Shown here: positions 62,673-64,000 of the stretch, piece by piece | Layout: each line of letters starts with the position of its first letter | Numbering within the stretch: the stretch's first letter is position 1 | Assembly: GCA_963920635.1 (NCBI GenBank) | Contig: OY987298.1 | Location: 144,496,257-144,560,256, forward strand | Length of the DNA: 64,000 bases | Direction of reading: 5' to 3' | Origin: Pseudeuparius sepicola | Taxonomy: Eukaryota; Arthropoda; Insecta; Coleoptera; Anthribidae | Made by a program: the position numbers and the translations under genes | The notes under the pieces: generated by a model | Told to the model about the DNA's origin: nothing | What the model saw: only the letters and a program-made list of their open reading frames with translations | The model's database searches: none

Positions 62673-62920
62673 ATATTTTTCGATATTGTCAAAAACAACG
62701 GTCCTTTACTCTTGGAGACTAACAAAATTTTTCTAAATTTCTCGAAATGAACACCCTGTATAAAAAATCAAAAATATTTTAACAGTTTTGGGCGTTTTGG
62801 AACAAGCAAGAGTTTTTATAAAGAGTGACTTTTTATCCTAAACCCACGAATAAAAAACTTTTCCCTCGTCTGGACATCAGAGTGGGACACGCTGTATAAT
62901 GAAAATTTCATTTTCCATAT

Positions 62921-63058
62921 ACGCGACTGAATTTAAGATCCCAACGCCCCGACGGGCACTATGCGAACTAACTATATGGGCCATTGTCAGCTCTAGCTTT
63001 GGGCACACTTTGGGTTTAGACTGCGTTGTTCTTTGTGCTTGTTCATTGTTCTTGTCGT
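62921..63058. repeat. Dispersed repeat, undisturbed copy (see 39933-40022 and 40557-40603)
   Basis: On the minus strand it reads through GTTAGTTCGCATAGTGCCCGTCGGGGCG without interruption. That is the sequence into which the 40023-40556 element inserted in the other copy. Confidence 0.85.
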
Positions 63059-64000
63059 CTTCTATATAATTTTGTGGTCGTCTTCATAAAATTATTTGGT
63101 TATTAGGTAAAAGTTCCCCCCGACAATCGGCGCGCGCAGATTGTGGGGTGAAAACAGCGGCCGGGTTGGACGTAAACACGGCACAAATCTTTCCAAATTT
63201 CGGATTTTCCGCGGGTTTCCGCGAAGTTTCGATGTTGCAAAAGGTGCAAAATAGTGTGGTGATCAGTTTGAGCTGCATATAGTAAAAATTCATCCGGATT
63301 ATAACCACAAATATCGCCATGAAAAGTGAGGTGTCTAAGGAAATTTGAAAATTCATTTTCTCGGAAACTACGCCCGAGCACCAAAAACTAAGGTCAGATT
63401 CGTTCAGGGACCCCGAAAATAGGGGGTAGCCAAAATTTCAAAAAAATCGGGGCAGACATACACCGCGGGAAACTGTACTTACCGGTTATTATAAAGTTTA
63501 AACATTATTGTTTATGATTTATGTAATTGCAAAGGCAACAGGCAACTAAAAATGAACTAAAAGCAGAATTCGAAATAGAGAACTTTGTTGGTTAAATTAA
63601 ATTGATTCGAAACTTGTTCCATCTCGAAAATGTTTTCAGGAACAAACGAACAAAAAATGTTTAGGTTAGGACCTCGGCGATCGAATCAAGACAGTTTTTC
63701 GTCCGAATCTCGCACTAAAACTTCGTAATTACACTGCATAACACTTTAGCATGTTCAAATTCCACTTCTGATAACTGTGGGAGGCCTTTTGGGCGTGCTA
63801 CTCATAATAAAAATCACATTTTACTCGCTTTATTTCATTTTCGAACAACTCTTCTTTAACTCCTCTCTTTTTTGGCACAAGCGTGGCGGGAATATTTAAA
63901 CATTTGAATTCAACTGTTGTTATTTACCACATTATTATAATAGTCAACTTTAGAAAATAAACCTTTTTTGACTGATTTTGAACAAAAAAGAAAACATAAT
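63059..64000. other. Unassigned right edge
   Basis: 63110-63420 is less AT-rich and relatively CpG-rich, with an open minus-strand frame (63384-63103) whose product I do not recognise. It could be a promoter or 5' UTR exon of Galpha-s or another gene, but no splice evidence decides this. The remaining 580 bases are AT-rich with nothing recognised. Confidence 0.3.

Larger units (their letters stand above)
60514..62894. mobile_element. Mariner-type foldback element with nested insertions
   Basis: Ends CAGCGTGTCCCGCTCTGATG and its complement CATCAGAGTGGGACACGCTG are flanked by TA on both sides (60512-60513 and 62895-62896). The arms are inverted over about 300 bp. The right arm is interrupted from about 61243 to 62672 by the composite hairpin repeat, itself interrupted by another element. 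A transposase C-terminus lies near 60962-61156. Without the insertions the element would be about 950 bp. Confidence 0.85.

Overview
This is a stretch of an AT-rich, intron-containing insect nuclear genome. The order cannot be fixed from the sequence; a beetle would fit. It carries seven recognisable protein-coding genes with canonical GT..AG introns. The rest is mostly DNA-transposon debris. I joined exons by hand using reading frame, splice sites and remembered family alignments. Four genes are complete with a consistent frame across all exons.

Layout, left to right. 1-6912: an intron or upstream region holding hAT-type, piggyBac-like and LINE relics. 6913-12309 (+): the last two exons of PHAF1 (C16orf70/UPF0183), split by a 5 kb intron full of nested elements. 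12310-15293: intergenic, with one 336 bp palindrome. 15294-16124 (-): dysbindin, head to head with NOL6 at 16669-21374 (+, nine exons). 21553-21921 (-): LYRM4/ISD11, convergent with NOL6. 23457-31014 (-): ATP synthase gamma, with a 2 kb foldback element in one intron and a simple-array hAT element in another. 31880-32092: a truncated C-type lysozyme pseudogene. 33786-43779 (+): mitochondrial EF-Tu, whose introns hold several hAT-like elements and long palindromes. 43780-56520: a 12.7 kb region without a recognised gene, containing a THAP/Harbinger relic. 56521-59188 (-): the last two exons of G-protein alpha-s. 59189-64000: palindromes and a 2.4 kb mariner-type foldback element carrying two nested insertions.

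LYRM4, ATP synthase gamma and EF-Tu all act in mitochondria and lie next to each other. PHAF1 and dysbindin both belong to endolysosomal biology. I see no evidence that either grouping is functional.

The most informative part is the transposon record. I found about fifteen insertions with readable target-site duplications, two independent 'empty site' paralogues, an internal-deletion derivative explained by an 8 bp microhomology, a four-level nest, two small families with 7 bp target duplications, and a recurring architecture in which hAT-like ends enclose arrays of one short family-specific motif, often palindromic. I found no tRNA, rRNA or CRISPR array, and no gene system that I can defend as new.
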